Positions 1 to 8,159 of a DNA stretch of 64,000 nucleotides are shown one piece after another (position 1 is the stretch's first letter; each line of letters starts with the position of its first letter). Source of the DNA: CAVSUR01 sp963846005 (GTDB lineage Bacteria > Actinomycetota > Actinomycetes > Streptosporangiales > Streptosporangiaceae); contig CAWJUH010000007.1 in assembly GCA_963846005.1 (NCBI GenBank), positions 62,001 to 126,000 of the forward strand, read 5' to 3'. Under the pieces are notes generated by a model, which had not been told where the DNA came from, did not search any database, and saw only the letters and a program-made list of their open reading frames with translations. A program made the translations under genes and the position numbers.

Positions 1-1316
1 AGCCGGTGGATGAACAGCGCCCCGACCAGGGCCACTCCTACGCTGCTGCCGACCTGCCGGGCGAAATTGACCGATGAGGTTGCCGCGCCCAGGTCGCGAT
101 GCGCCGCGGTGTTCTGCACGATGAGCACCATGACCTGCAGGAACAGGCCGATGCCCAGGCCCAGCACCAGCAGGTACAGGCTGGAGGCCAGGTGCGAGGT
201 TCGCACGCCCAGGGTGGACAGCAGGTAAAGGCCGGCGGCGGCCAGCGCCGTCCCGGCTACCGGGTAGGCCTTATAGTGGCCGGTTCTGGCGATGAGCCTG
301 CCGGAGGTGATGGAGGTGACCAGGAGCCCGCCGATCAGCGGCAAGAGCAGCAGCCCGGAGCCGGTCGCGCTCGCGCCGGTGACGATCTGCAGGTAGGTCG
401 GCAGGTAGGCGATCGCGCCGAACATGCCGATCCCGACGATCAGCGAGATCGCGCACGCGATGCGGAAGCTCTGGCCACGGAACAGCCGGAGCGGGATGAC
501 CGGGTCGGCCGCGTACCGGGCCGAGACCAGCCAGGCCGCGCCCAGCGCCAGGGTGGCCGCGCCCAGCACGATGATCACCGGCGATGTCCACGGATAAGTG
601 GTGCCGCCCCAGCTGGTGAGCAGCACCACGCTGATCACGGAGCCGCCGAGCAGGGCCATGCCCCGGTAGTCGATGCTGGGCTTCCCCAGCGGCTTGGGCA
701 GCCGCAGCACGATGGTGGTGACGATCAGCGCCACGGCGCCGATCGGCAGGTTGATGTAGAAGATCCACCGCCAGGACAAGTTGTCCACGAAGAACCCGCC
801 GAGCAGCGGCCCGATCACCGAGGCCAGCCCGAAGACCGCTCCGATCAGGCCCTGGTATCGCCCGCGCTCCCGCGGGCTGACCACGTCTCCGATAATCGCC
901 TGCGCGCCGATGATCAGCCCGCCTGCGCCCACCCCCTGCACCGCGCGGAACGCGATCAGCTGGTCCATCGAATGCGCCAGGCCTGATGCCGCCGAGCCGA
1001 TCAGGAAGACCACGATCGCGAACTGGAACACCGGCTTGCGCCCGAACAGGTCGCCGATCTTCCCGTAGATGGGCATGACGACGGCCACGGCTAGCAGGTA
1101 GGCGGTGACGACAAAGCCGATGTGGTCCAGCCCGTGCAGATCGCCGGTGATGGTCGGCAACGCGGTGGCCACGATCGTCTGATCGAGCGCGGCGAGCAGC
1201 ATGCCCAGCATCAGGGCGGAGAAGATCAGCCGCACCTGACGGCGCCCAGGACCGGCTGCCCCGGCATCCGCGCCGCCGGGCGCAGACCGCCCGGCGGGCC
1301 GCGGTGGACCGGGCAT
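1..1316 (-). CDS. DHA2-family MFS drug exporter portion (partial; possible own start)
   Basis: This is the C-terminal half of the frame opened at 3350, listed separately because it may be translated on its own. Seen: LDQTIVATALPTITGDL (motif typical of TM1 in DHA2 exporters), GKIGDLFGRKP (the MFS loop 2-3 motif) and many hydrophobic segments. In-frame ATG codons lie at 1316, 1373 and 1379; GGGATC just upstream of 1316 is the only weak ribosome site. Family knowledge: proton-coupled export of cationic drugs or dyes. The end lies beyond base 1. A tandem repeat of about 27 bp at roughly 1423-1477 makes up part of the linker between the protease and exporter halves. Confidence 0.7.
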   Translation of the reverse strand, partial: MPGPPRPAGRSAPGGADAGAAGPGRRQVRLIFSALMLGMLLAALDQTIVATALPTITGDLHGLDHIGFVVTAYLLAVAVVMPIYGKIGDLFGRKPVFQFAIVVFLIGSAASGLAHSMDQLIAFRAVQGVGAGGLIIGAQAIIGDVVSPRERGRYQGLIGAVFGLASVIGPLLGGFFVDNLSWRWIFYINLPIGAVALIVTTIVLRLPKPLGKPSIDYRGMALLGGSVISVVLLTSWGGTTYPWTSPVIIVLGAATLALGAAWLVSARYAADPVIPLRLFRGQSFRIACAISLIVGIGMFGAIAYLPTYLQIVTGASATGSGLLLLPLIGGLLVTSITSGRLIARTGHYKAYPVAGTALAAAGLYLLSTLGVRTSHLASSLYLLVLGLGIGLFLQVMVLIVQNTAAHRDLGAATSSVNFARQVGSSVGVALVGALFIHR

Positions 1317-3350
1317 GACCGATCCCACGGCGCGCGCATCACGGAGCCGGCTTGCGGATGTCCTCAAGCTCATGGTCATGACTGGCTGCTGACCGCGGGC
1401 GCGGGAGCGGGGGTGGATCCGGCCGGGAGGGACGCGGGCCTGCCGACGGCCGGGGAGGGACGCGGGCGTGCCGACGGGAAGAGATGCAGGCGTGCGGGTC
1501 CGCAGGGGAGCGGGGCCGGCGGCCTGGGCGAGGGCGCGGACCTGGTCACCGCTGACGGTTTCCTGCTCGAGTAGCGCAGCGGTGAGCTGGTTGAGGGCCT
1601 CTTTGTGCTCGGTGAGCAGGCCGCGCGCGCGCGTTTCCGCGCTGGTCAGCAGGTCGGCGACTTCCTGGTCGACGAGCCACTGGGTGTGCTCGGAGTAGCC
1701 GCGCGGGCCGAGGGCGGCGTGCCCGTCGGACTGGCCGTTGTAGCTGACCGGTCCGAGCTTGTCGCTGAGCCCGAACTCGCGGACCATCTGGGTGGCCAGG
1801 GCGGTGGCGGAGGCCAGGTCGTCGGAGGCACCGGTGGAGGCCTCACCGCGGATCAGCCGCTCGGCGGCCCGGCCGCCGAGGCGGACGGCGAGCGTGTCGG
1901 CGAGGTAACTCTCCCCGTACAGGTGGCGGTCGTCGGCGGGGAGCGTCTCGGTGTAGCCGAGGGCCTGTCCGGCGCCGAGGACGGTGACCCGGCTGACCGG
2001 GTCAGCGTGCGGGGACAAGGCGGCGACCAGGGCGTGGCCGGCCTCGTGGACGGCGACAGTGGCGAGCTCGGCGGGGGTCAGCGGGCTGGTGTGCCGGGTC
2101 CCGAGCAGCACCCGGTCGCGGGCGCTGGCGAAGTCGGCGGCGGTGAGCATGGTGCGGCCGGCCCGGACCGCGGTAACGGCGGCCTCGTTGACCAGGTTGG
2201 CCAGGTCCGCGCCGGAGAATCCGGGGGTGGCCGCGGCGACCTGGTCGAAATCGCTGCCTGGCTCGAGGGTCTTGCCGCGGGCGTGGGCGGCCAGGATGGC
2301 GCGCCGCTCGGTCCGGTTGGGCAGCGGGACGACGACCTCGCGGTCGAACCGGCCGGGCCGGCGCAGCGCGGGGTCCAGGGCGTCCGGGCGGTTGGTGGCG
2401 GCCAGCACCACGACCCCGCCGGACTCGTCGAACCCGTCCATCTCGGCGAGCAACTGGTTAAGGGTCTGCTCCCGCTCGTCACTGCCGGCAAAACCGCCAT
2501 GGTCGCGGCGGGCGCCGAGAGCGTCGATCTCGTCGATGAACACGATCGCCGGCCCGCGGGTGCGGGCCCGCTCGAACAGGTCCCGGACCCGGGCCGCCCC
2601 GACGCCGACGAACATCTCTACGAACCCCGAGCCAGAGACCGAGAAGAAGGGGACGTGGGCCTCGCCGGCGACCGCGCGGGCGAGCAGGGTCTTGCCAGTG
2701 CCGGGCGGCCCGGCCATCAGCACGCCGCGCGGCCCGCGCGCGCCGGCGCGGTGGTAACGGCCGGGGTCGCGCAGGTAGTCCACGATCTCGCCGATCTCGG
2801 TCTTGACCGCGGCGTAGCCGGCCACGTCGGCGAACCGGGTGGCCGGCCGCTGGCCGTCGATGACTCGCGCCTTCGCCTTGGTCAGGCCGCTCAGACCGCC
2901 CAGACCGCCGACGCCCCCCGCCGCCTGGCGGCGGGCGCTGCGGATGACGAAATAGAGCACGCCGCCGATCAACAGCAGCGGCAGCAGCCCGGTCAGCACC
3001 GACAGCAGCGGGGAGGCCGTGGCGGCGGCGGTGGCGGTGACCTGGACGTGGTGGGCGGCCAGGTCACCGGCGAGGCCATTGTCGCCGAGCGCGACCGGGA
3101 TGGTGGTCGTGAACGGCTGGCCGCCGGCCAGGCTGCCGGTGACCTGGCCCGCCGGGCCGATGGTCACCGTGCGAACCGTCCCGGCGCCGACATCGGCCAG
3201 GAACCGGGTATAGGTCAGCGCCGTGCCCGGGACTGCACCGCGCGTGAGGGTCAGCAGCGTCAGATAACCCGCTGCGAAAGCCGCCGGAAGCAGCCACCGT
3301 CGCCACGGGGCGGGTGCCTGGCCGGGCGGGCCGGGCTGGGACGTACGCAT
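1..3350 (-). CDS. ftsH: FtsH-type AAA+ zinc metalloprotease reading without a stop into a DHA2 MFS exporter (3' end outside window)
   Basis: The frame opens with ATG at 3350 behind a good ribosome site (AAGGAG, 7-nt spacing) and has no stop down to the window edge, at least 1116 codons. Residues 1-150 hold two membrane segments around an extracytoplasmic domain. The AAA module follows with Walker A GPPGTGKT (Lys near residue 220), Walker B IVFIDEID and the second region of homology ending RRPGRFDR. The protease domain has HEAGH near residue 435 and the distal Asp in GASDD. After a Pro/Arg-rich tail the same frame continues into LDQTIVATALP, the start of a 14-TM-type drug exporter. FtsH alone is normally 600-700 residues and ends here. 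The fusion may be real, or the exporter may start separately at 1316 or 1379. The membrane-protein gene upstream and an operator at 3983 suggest one operon. Confidence 0.85.
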   Translation of the reverse strand, partial: MRTSQPGPPGQAPAPWRRWLLPAAFAAGYLTLLTLTRGAVPGTALTYTRFLADVGAGTVRTVTIGPAGQVTGSLAGGQPFTTTIPVALGDNGLAGDLAAHHVQVTATAAATASPLLSVLTGLLPLLLIGGVLYFVIRSARRQAAGGVGGLGGLSGLTKAKARVIDGQRPATRFADVAGYAAVKTEIGEIVDYLRDPGRYHRAGARGPRGVLMAGPPGTGKTLLARAVAGEAHVPFFSVSGSGFVEMFVGVGAARVRDLFERARTRGPAIVFIDEIDALGARRDHGGFAGSDEREQTLNQLLAEMDGFDESGGVVVLAATNRPDALDPALRRPGRFDREVVVPLPNRTERRAILAAHARGKTLEPGSDFDQVAAATPGFSGADLANLVNEAAVTAVRAGRTMLTAADFASARDRVLLGTRHTSPLTPAELATVAVHEAGHALVAALSPHADPVSRVTVLGAGQALGYTETLPADDRHLYGESYLADTLAVRLGGRAAERLIRGEASTGASDDLASATALATQMVREFGLSDKLGPVSYNGQSDGHAALGPRGYSEHTQWLVDQEVADLLTSAETRARGLLTEHKEALNQLTAALLEQETVSGDQVRALAQAAGPAPLRTRTPASLPVGTPASLPGRRQARVPPGRIHPRSRARGQQPVMTMSLRTSASRLRDARAVGSVMPGPPRPAGRSAPGGADAGAAGPGRRQVRLIFSALMLGMLLAALDQTIVATALPTITGDLHGLDHIGFVVTAYLLAVAVVMPIYGKIGDLFGRKPVFQFAIVVFLIGSAASGLAHSMDQLIAFRAVQGVGAGGLIIGAQAIIGDVVSPRERGRYQGLIGAVFGLASVIGPLLGGFFVDNLSWRWIFYINLPIGAVALIVTTIVLRLPKPLGKPSIDYRGMALLGGSVISVVLLTSWGGTTYPWTSPVIIVLGAATLALGAAWLVSARYAADPVIPLRLFRGQSFRIACAISLIVGIGMFGAIAYLPTYLQIVTGASATGSGLLLLPLIGGLLVTSITSGRLIARTGHYKAYPVAGTALAAAGLYLLSTLGVRTSHLASSLYLLVLGLGIGLFLQVMVLIVQNTAAHRDLGAATSSVNFARQVGSSVGVALVGALFIHR

Positions 3351-3368
3351 ATTGCTGCTCCTTCCAGG

Positions 3369-3389
3369 TGCCCGGCAGCATGCCGGGCA
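3369..3389 (-). terminator. Short hairpin between membrane-protein gene and ftsH
   Basis: A perfect 9-bp inverted repeat (TGCCCGGCA / TGCCGGGCA) with a 3-nt loop lies just upstream of the ftsH ribosome site. It could attenuate or process the transcript; no U-run follows. Confidence 0.35.
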
Positions 3390-3425
3390 GGGTCTAACGG
3401 GGGTCTGGCGGCCAGCGCGTGATCA

Positions 3426-3911
3426 TCAGGCGTGGCTGTGCTCGGGCACCCGCCGCTCGGCAGGCCGAGCGCTCACAGCCAGGTGCGCGGCGTGGATCCG
3501 GGCCTGCCAGGCGCCGGCCGCGACGAGCAGGACGAGCAGGATGATCACCGACTCCACGCTGAGCGCGGCAATGCCCAGCGGGCAGCGCCAGTTACCGACA
3601 TCGCCGTGATCGCCAAGGAAACCCCCGCCCAGCGCGCGGGTCAGCACGTATCCGCTCATGGCCGAGACCGCCACAGCGGCCGCGGCGGTCCAGGCCAGCC
3701 AGTGCGGCCGGGCGATCAGCACCCCGCCGATCAGGACCGCCCCCGAGATGATGCCGAGATATCCGATGCCGACCAGCGGGGTCGGGCCCAGTGTGCCCGG
3801 CAGATCGACCACGTGGATCACCGCGAGCGCGACCAGCGCCAGTGCGCCTATCGCGCGGGCGGTCACCGCCGCACTGTGATCCGGCTGCCATCGGGCGATG
3901 CGCTCAACCAT
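3426..3911 (-). CDS. Four-helix integral membrane protein of unknown function
   Basis: 161 residues from ATG 3911 with an excellent ribosome site (AGGAGG, 6-nt spacing). Four hydrophobic segments are visible: about 20-38, 46-66, 72-92 and 113-135. A conserved-looking GDVGNWRCPLGIAAL motif lies in the loop before the last helix. The C-terminus is cytosolic-looking and His-rich. It heads the presumed operon with ftsH (75 bp downstream) and sits behind the BlaI-type operator at 3983-3999, so I infer it is coregulated with membrane quality control. I do not recognise a characterised family. Confidence 0.75.
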   Translation of the reverse strand: MVERIARWQPDHSAAVTARAIGALALVALAVIHVVDLPGTLGPTPLVGIGYLGIISGAVLIGGVLIARPHWLAWTAAAAVAVSAMSGYVLTRALGGGFLGDHGDVGNWRCPLGIAALSVESVIILLVLLVAAGAWQARIHAAHLAVSARPAERRVPEHSHA

Positions 3912-3982
3912 TGCTGTCCTCCTGTTGTCGGCCTTCCCCTTCAGGCCTGGTGCCTCGAAGGGGCGGTAGTGGCGTGTTCAAC

Positions 3983-3999
3983 TACTAACACGCATAGGA
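3983..3999 (-). promoter_or_regulatory. BlaI-type operator 1
   Basis: Read toward the gene: TCCTATGCGTGTTAGTA. It lies 71 bp upstream of the start at 3911. It shares CGTGTTAGTA with the sites at 4980 and 7539. The flanking bases also resemble those of the 4980 site (both followed by GGTTCAGC), suggesting a duplicated promoter. Confidence 0.7.
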
Positions 4000-4295
4000 G
4001 GTTTGGCCGGTTCAGCGGGAATGAATCGGCGAGTGCGACTTGGATCACACTCGGCTCGAGGCGGTTGGCGTCACCTGGCACCCGAGATCACGTCGTGAGT
4101 CCGAATCCGGCCGCGCAGCTCACGGCAATGCAGCGTCCACGCATCCGTAGCGCGGCCACGCCGCGAAGCTCATGGCCGACGTGGACTATCCGCCCGGCCG
4201 CTGCAGCGCGCACCGCGACGCGGCGGGGCCGGATCCCGGCTGTGAGCGCGAAGACTGCATCCGTCCGAACCGCCGGGCGGCGGTCGCAGGGCTAC

Positions 4296-4314
4296 GGCCC
4301 GCACGGTGCGGGCC
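4296..4314 (-). terminator. Hairpin downstream of the YceI gene
   Basis: An 8-bp perfect stem (GGCCCGCA / TGCGGGCC) with a 3-nt loop lies 20 bp past the YceI stop codon. The rest of 4000-4333 holds no gene I can support. Confidence 0.5.
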
Positions 4315-4333
4315 AATCATCACACCCAGCCGC

Positions 4334-4885
4334 TCACATGTCCGGTTCGAGAGAAGATGAGCACGTCATCACGATGCGGCGGCTAAGTGCGGGGATCCAC
4401 TGGCTGGTTACCCACCTGGAGTCGATTACCCAGCTGCTGGTGATCACGACCCCCGGCCAGTCGCCCAGCCGTGGGTCGCCGACCTGCAGATCGAGCTGAC
4501 AGGCCAGTTCATGCTCAGTGCCCTTGACCTGCAGGCGGCCGACGGCCCGCCACCCGGCCGGGACCCAGACCAGCTGCTCAGTCCGGAAGCTGACCTCCGG
4601 GAAGGACCCGGCGTCCAGGAAACCGGGCCCGGCCAGCAGCCGGTCCAGCACCGCTGACCCGGTGCTGACCGCGCTCGCCCTGGCGACCAGCCGCGCTGTT
4701 GAATCCTCGATCGGCTCGGTGATCAGCACCCCGCCGGTCAGGGGAAGGCGTCCTCGCACGGGCCGCCCCGCGAACCACGCAGTAAACGATGCATCCGACT
4801 TGGCCGGATCGAGCCGCCAGCTGCCAGCGGCCAGTCGCGGTTGGCGGCCGGGTCCGGGCTGAACGCCGGGCGTCACCGTGGTCAC
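4334..4885 (-). CDS. YceI-family protein
   Basis: 183 residues from GTG 4885 behind AAGGAG (6-nt spacing). YceI hallmarks are present: W-x-L-D-x-x-K-S-x-A-x-F near residues 23-34, and later the F-x-T-E and G-x-L-x-V-K-G-T-E-H segments of the lipocalin-like barrel. The family binds isoprenoids or amphiphiles and is often stress- or base-induced. No signal peptide is visible, so a cytosolic location is likely. It has its own BlaI-type operator 94 bp upstream and appears monocistronic. Confidence 0.85.
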   Translation of the reverse strand: MTTVTPGVQPGPGRQPRLAAGSWRLDPAKSDASFTAWFAGRPVRGRLPLTGGVLITEPIEDSTARLVARASAVSTGSAVLDRLLAGPGFLDAGSFPEVSFRTEQLVWVPAGWRAVGRLQVKGTEHELACQLDLQVGDPRLGDWPGVVITSSWVIDSRWVTSQWIPALSRRIVMTCSSSLEPDM

Positions 4886-4979
4886 GGGCGTCTCCTTCGC
4901 TTGGCGCGTGAGCCAGCCGACGGCTCCGCGGCCCTGGTGTCCTGTCGCGGGCCCGGCCGGCTCCCGTGGTCCTGTTCAT

Positions 4980-4996
4980 TACTAACACGCATAGTA
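4980..4996 (-). promoter_or_regulatory. BlaI-type operator 2
   Basis: Read toward the gene: TACTATGCGTGTTAGTA, with near-perfect outer arms TACTA/TAGTA. It lies 94 bp upstream of the YceI start and beyond the stop of the ABC1 gene. Confidence 0.75.
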
Positions 4997-5062
4997 GACG
5001 GGATTGGTTCAGCCGCGAAAGTTGCTCACTGCGCGGAGGACCCAGGGTCCCGCGCAGGCCGG

Positions 5063-6559
5063 TCACGCCGCGATCGCCTGGTGTTGCGCCCGCCATGCGG
5101 CCTCGGCTGCTCCCATCGGCGTGGAAGGCGGCCCCTGGACGAAGGGCCAGATCTCCTCGGCGATGGAGCGCCAGTCGGCCGTGGCCGACAGCTCGCCGAG
5201 CACCGCGAACAGGCCCAGGTTGATCCGCTGCAGCACCACGTAGGGCCGGGGGAGGCTGATGTAGTCGGCGACCGGGCTGCGCAGGTCGAAGAAGCGCCGG
5301 ACCACCGAGGAGGCATAGTCGCCGGTGATGGTCAGCGGTCCTGGCTCGCGGATGGTGTCGTAGAAGACGGCCAGGTGCTCGACGACCGCCTGGGTGCTGA
5401 GCGGCGCGCCGGGGCGAAGGAACCCGGCGTTCTCCAGGATGCGGCGGAAGGCCTCGTCATCGTGCTCGACGCAGACGGTGCGGGCCATCTGCAGCAGCGG
5501 CTGCAGTTCGCCGGCCGTGAAGTGCTTGACGAGCCCGAAGTCGAGGAAGGTAACCCGGCCGCCGGTATGGAACAGGTAATTGCCCGGGTGCGGGTCGCCG
5601 TTGAAGGCGCGGACCTCGTAGAGGCTGCGGAAGACGAAGCGGTAGATCGTCTCGGCGGCCAGGTCGCGTTCGTGCTGCGGCCAGCCGGCCAGCTCGGCGA
5701 ACCGGGCTCCGCCGGACAGCTCGCTGGTCACCACCCTGCGGGTGGACAGATTGCTGATGACGGCGGGGACGTGGATGGTGGGATGCCCGTCGTAGTAGGC
5801 GGCCAGCAGGCGCTGGTTGGCGGCCTCGCGGCGGTAGTCAAGTTCCTCGCCGACCCGGTCCCGCAGCTCGGTCAGCAGCGCGTCGACGTCCTGGGACGGG
5901 GCGGTGATCTTTAGCATCCGGCGCAGCAGCGCGACGTTGCGCAGGTCGGCCGCGATGGTCTCAGCGATGCCCGGGTACTGCACCTTGACCGCGACCGCGC
6001 GGCCGTCGAGGGTGACCGCGCGGTGCACCTGGCCGATCGAGGCGGCGGCGATCGGCTGCGGGTCCCAGCGGGCGAAGACCCGTTCCGGCGGCGCGCCGAG
6101 TTCCTCCTCCACCACGGCCGCGGCCAGCTGCGCGCTCATCGGCGGAACGCTGTCTTGCAGCCGGGCCAGGGTGTGGCGGACCGCGGGGGCCAGGCCGTCG
6201 TCGACGTAGCTGGCCATCTGGCCGATCTTCATCATGACGCCCTTCATCGCGCCCAGAGTGTCGGCGACATCCTGCGCGGTCTGCAGCGCCAGGTCCTGCC
6301 GCAGCAGCTGGCGCTGCTCGCCCGCGGCCGCGAACAGCCGCGGCGCGCTGCCCGCATAGCGCAACCCGCCGCGAGCGGCGAGCCGGAGTGCCGCCAGGCC
6401 GCGGTCGAAGCTCAGCCGCCGGGTCGGGAGGCGGAGCCTGCCCAGCACAAGGGCAGCGGCCGGGCGACCTCGCCGGGGCCTGCGGCGCAGCCGGACCAGC
6501 ACGAGGGCAGCGGCTGTGCCGCCCGCCAGCACCGTGGCAAGCAGCCTGGCGCGCTTCAT
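5063..6559 (-). CDS. ABC1/UbiB-family atypical kinase
   Basis: 498 residues. Residues 1-35 are a basic, hydrophobic N-terminus, possibly a membrane anchor. The ABC1 signature is complete: KIGQ near residue 110 (the KxGQ inhibitory motif), the Ala-rich loop AAASIGQVH in place of a glycine-rich loop, VAVKVQYPG with the ATP-binding Lys, NGDPHPGN near 318 and the DFG motif in FLDFGL near 338. The family supports isoprenoid-quinone or lipid metabolism as an ATPase/kinase. Its ATG overlaps the stop of the MpaB gene (ATGA), so the two are translationally coupled and share the operator at 7539. Confidence 0.9.
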   Translation of the reverse strand: MKRARLLATVLAGGTAAALVLVRLRRRPRRGRPAAALVLGRLRLPTRRLSFDRGLAALRLAARGGLRYAGSAPRLFAAAGEQRQLLRQDLALQTAQDVADTLGAMKGVMMKIGQMASYVDDGLAPAVRHTLARLQDSVPPMSAQLAAAVVEEELGAPPERVFARWDPQPIAAASIGQVHRAVTLDGRAVAVKVQYPGIAETIAADLRNVALLRRMLKITAPSQDVDALLTELRDRVGEELDYRREAANQRLLAAYYDGHPTIHVPAVISNLSTRRVVTSELSGGARFAELAGWPQHERDLAAETIYRFVFRSLYEVRAFNGDPHPGNYLFHTGGRVTFLDFGLVKHFTAGELQPLLQMARTVCVEHDDEAFRRILENAGFLRPGAPLSTQAVVEHLAVFYDTIREPGPLTITGDYASSVVRRFFDLRSPVADYISLPRPYVVLQRINLGLFAVLGELSATADWRSIAEEIWPFVQGPPSTPMGAAEAAWRAQHQAIAA

Positions 6560-7446
6560 GCGGGCCTCGCCGCGCGCATCCGCAGGGTGATCCGCTGCCG
6601 CGCCTCGAGCACCCCTGGCTCGCCCAGCATGATCGCGTCAAGGACGCCGAGCGACTGCCGGATTTCCGTCCGGCGGCCTGGGGTCAGCGGCGGCGGCGCG
6701 GCGTAGCCGTACATCTCCCGCGCCCAGTCGGGCAGCAGGCCGATCGCGGCGTCGCGGACATCCTGCCAGAACTCGGCGAGGTCCTTGTCCAGGCCCGGCG
6801 GATCGAGCAGGTACGCCATCGACTCCCGTGCCGCTGGCGTGCAGCGCAGCTCGGGCCGGATCTCAGCGACGTACCGCTCAAGGTCCGCGACGCTGGCGGG
6901 GACCAGCGGCCCGGGCACGCCGAGCAGCTCGGCCGCGGCCATCATCTCGGCAACGTAGCGGTCACTGTCCTGCGCCGAGAGCGGCGTCCCGAACGCCCAG
7001 CCGGCGACCAGGCCGGACTGGATCAGCGCCACGTGCACCCACAGCAGCAGCGCCGGGTCGCCGGCCGCGTACCGGCGTCCGGTCACCGGGTCGGTGCCGC
7101 GGACGTGAGCATGTATGCGCCGCACCCGGGCCGCGGCCGCCTCGGCCGCTGCCCGCTCGCCGAAGGTGATGGTGGCGAGATAACCCGAGATGGCGGCCAG
7201 CCTGCCGACCGGATCCCGGCGCCAGCCGCTGTGCTGGTCGACGCCGGCCATCGCCAGCGGATGCAGCGCCTGCATCAGCAGGGCTCGTAGCCCCGCCACC
7301 GGCGAGGCCAGATCGGCGCTCACCCGCCAGGCGACGCTGGCAGGCCCGAACAAGCCGCCGTCTGAGGCGTCTTCCGGCACCCCGGACGCGTACGCAGCCG
7401 CCGAGCGCTCCATAAGACCGGTCGCGGTCGCATACAGATCCGCCAA
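6556..7446 (-). CDS. MpaB-type (DUF2236) haem oxygenase family protein
   Basis: 296 residues from TTG 7446; GAGGAG lies 9 nt upstream, while the next in-frame ATG (7413) has no such site. The family core is clear: RIHAHVRGTDPVTGRRY followed by DPALLLWVHVALIQSG, with conserved His residues. DUF2236 includes rubber oxygenase (Lcp) and the mycophenolic-acid enzyme MpaB; the substrate here is unknown. It is coupled by ATGA to the ABC1 kinase gene. I infer a lipid or isoprenoid oxidation role linked to that kinase, under BlaI-type control. Confidence 0.85.
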   Translation of the reverse strand: MADLYATATGLMERSAAAYASGVPEDASDGGLFGPASVAWRVSADLASPVAGLRALLMQALHPLAMAGVDQHSGWRRDPVGRLAAISGYLATITFGERAAAEAAAARVRRIHAHVRGTDPVTGRRYAAGDPALLLWVHVALIQSGLVAGWAFGTPLSAQDSDRYVAEMMAAAELLGVPGPLVPASVADLERYVAEIRPELRCTPAARESMAYLLDPPGLDKDLAEFWQDVRDAAIGLLPDWAREMYGYAAPPPLTPGRRTEIRQSLGVLDAIMLGEPGVLEARQRITLRMRAARPA

Positions 7447-7538
7447 GCTAATCAGCTCCTCAGGTTCGCGGTGACAAGGCCGTCACCACTGCCGGTTGAG
7501 CATGTCCGGGCCTTCCCGGGATCCTCAGCCGACTCTTC

Positions 7539-7555
7539 TACTAACACGGCTAGGA
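7539..7555 (-). promoter_or_regulatory. BlaI-type operator 3
   Basis: Read toward the gene: TCCTAGCCGTGTTAGTA. It lies 92 bp upstream of the TTG start of the MpaB-ABC1 operon, within the roughly 200-bp gap that also ends the repressor operon. Confidence 0.7.
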
Positions 7556-7646
7556 GATGGCAGCCGTTCATTGCGGCAGCTGATGATCAGTTGCGCAGCG
7601 CCGGGTGGCCGTCGGTGGCTGCTCCTGCTCGGTACCGCTCTTTGCG

Positions 7647-8159
7647 CTAGCCCGCGGAGGGGGTCCCCCGCCAGCGTTCCGCCAGGAACGCAAGCCTTTG
7701 CAGGGTGGCTTCCGGCGGCTCTTCCGTCGCCTCACACAGCTCGCGCAGCAGCAGCTCGGAGACCACGTGCAGGCCGGCCATGAAGTTGGCCATGCCGTCC
7801 GCGTCGTGCGGAGTGAGCGCCTCGACCGCCCACGATTCGAGCGCGGGCGAGTCCAGGCTCGCGGTGAGCAGCCCGATCGCCAGCTGCATGGCGGCGGCCA
7901 CCGTCTCGCCGGGTGCGGTCTGCACGGCCGCGGGCTCGCCGGGCGTGATCCGCACGGCCGCGGTCTGGCCCCGGACGGCGGCTGTGCCGGGCTCGGGCCG
8001 GGCGTTCCCGCGGTTCCGGCGGCGACGTGGCCGCCAGCGGCGGCGTCGGGACGGGGCGTCCGTCGGGTGGCCCTGCCGCCCGGTGGGCGCGCTGGGCAGT
8101 CCGTTCTGGCGATGGATCCACATACCTGGCAACACGAGGCTGGCCGGAATGTTGTTCAT
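7647..8159 (-). CDS. Unknown 170-residue protein, third gene of the repressor operon
   Basis: ATG 8159 overlaps the stop of the M56 peptidase gene (ATGA), which decides the start. Residues 37-50 are a strongly basic tract (RRRRWRPRRRRNR). Residues 55-85 are Ala/Thr/Pro-rich. Residues 88-165 look helical and acidic (for example LLLRELCEATEEPPEATLQ). There is no membrane segment and I recognise no family. A GC-rich hairpin (GGGGG/CCCCC) overlaps the 3' end and may terminate the operon. The coupling suggests a part in the same signalling circuit, but nothing in the sequence proves it. Confidence 0.6.
   Translation of the reverse strand: MNNIPASLVLPGMWIHRQNGLPSAPTGRQGHPTDAPSRRRRWRPRRRRNRGNARPEPGTAAVRGQTAAVRITPGEPAAVQTAPGETVAAAMQLAIGLLTASLDSPALESWAVEALTPHDADGMANFMAGLHVVSELLLRELCEATEEPPEATLQRLAFLAERWRGTPSAG

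Noticed and set aside
1605..3422. 605-codon open frame on the + strand opposite ftsH
   Set aside because: It lies antisense to a clear FtsH protein; its Gly/Val/Ala-rich sequence has no domain and arises from GC-rich codon structure.
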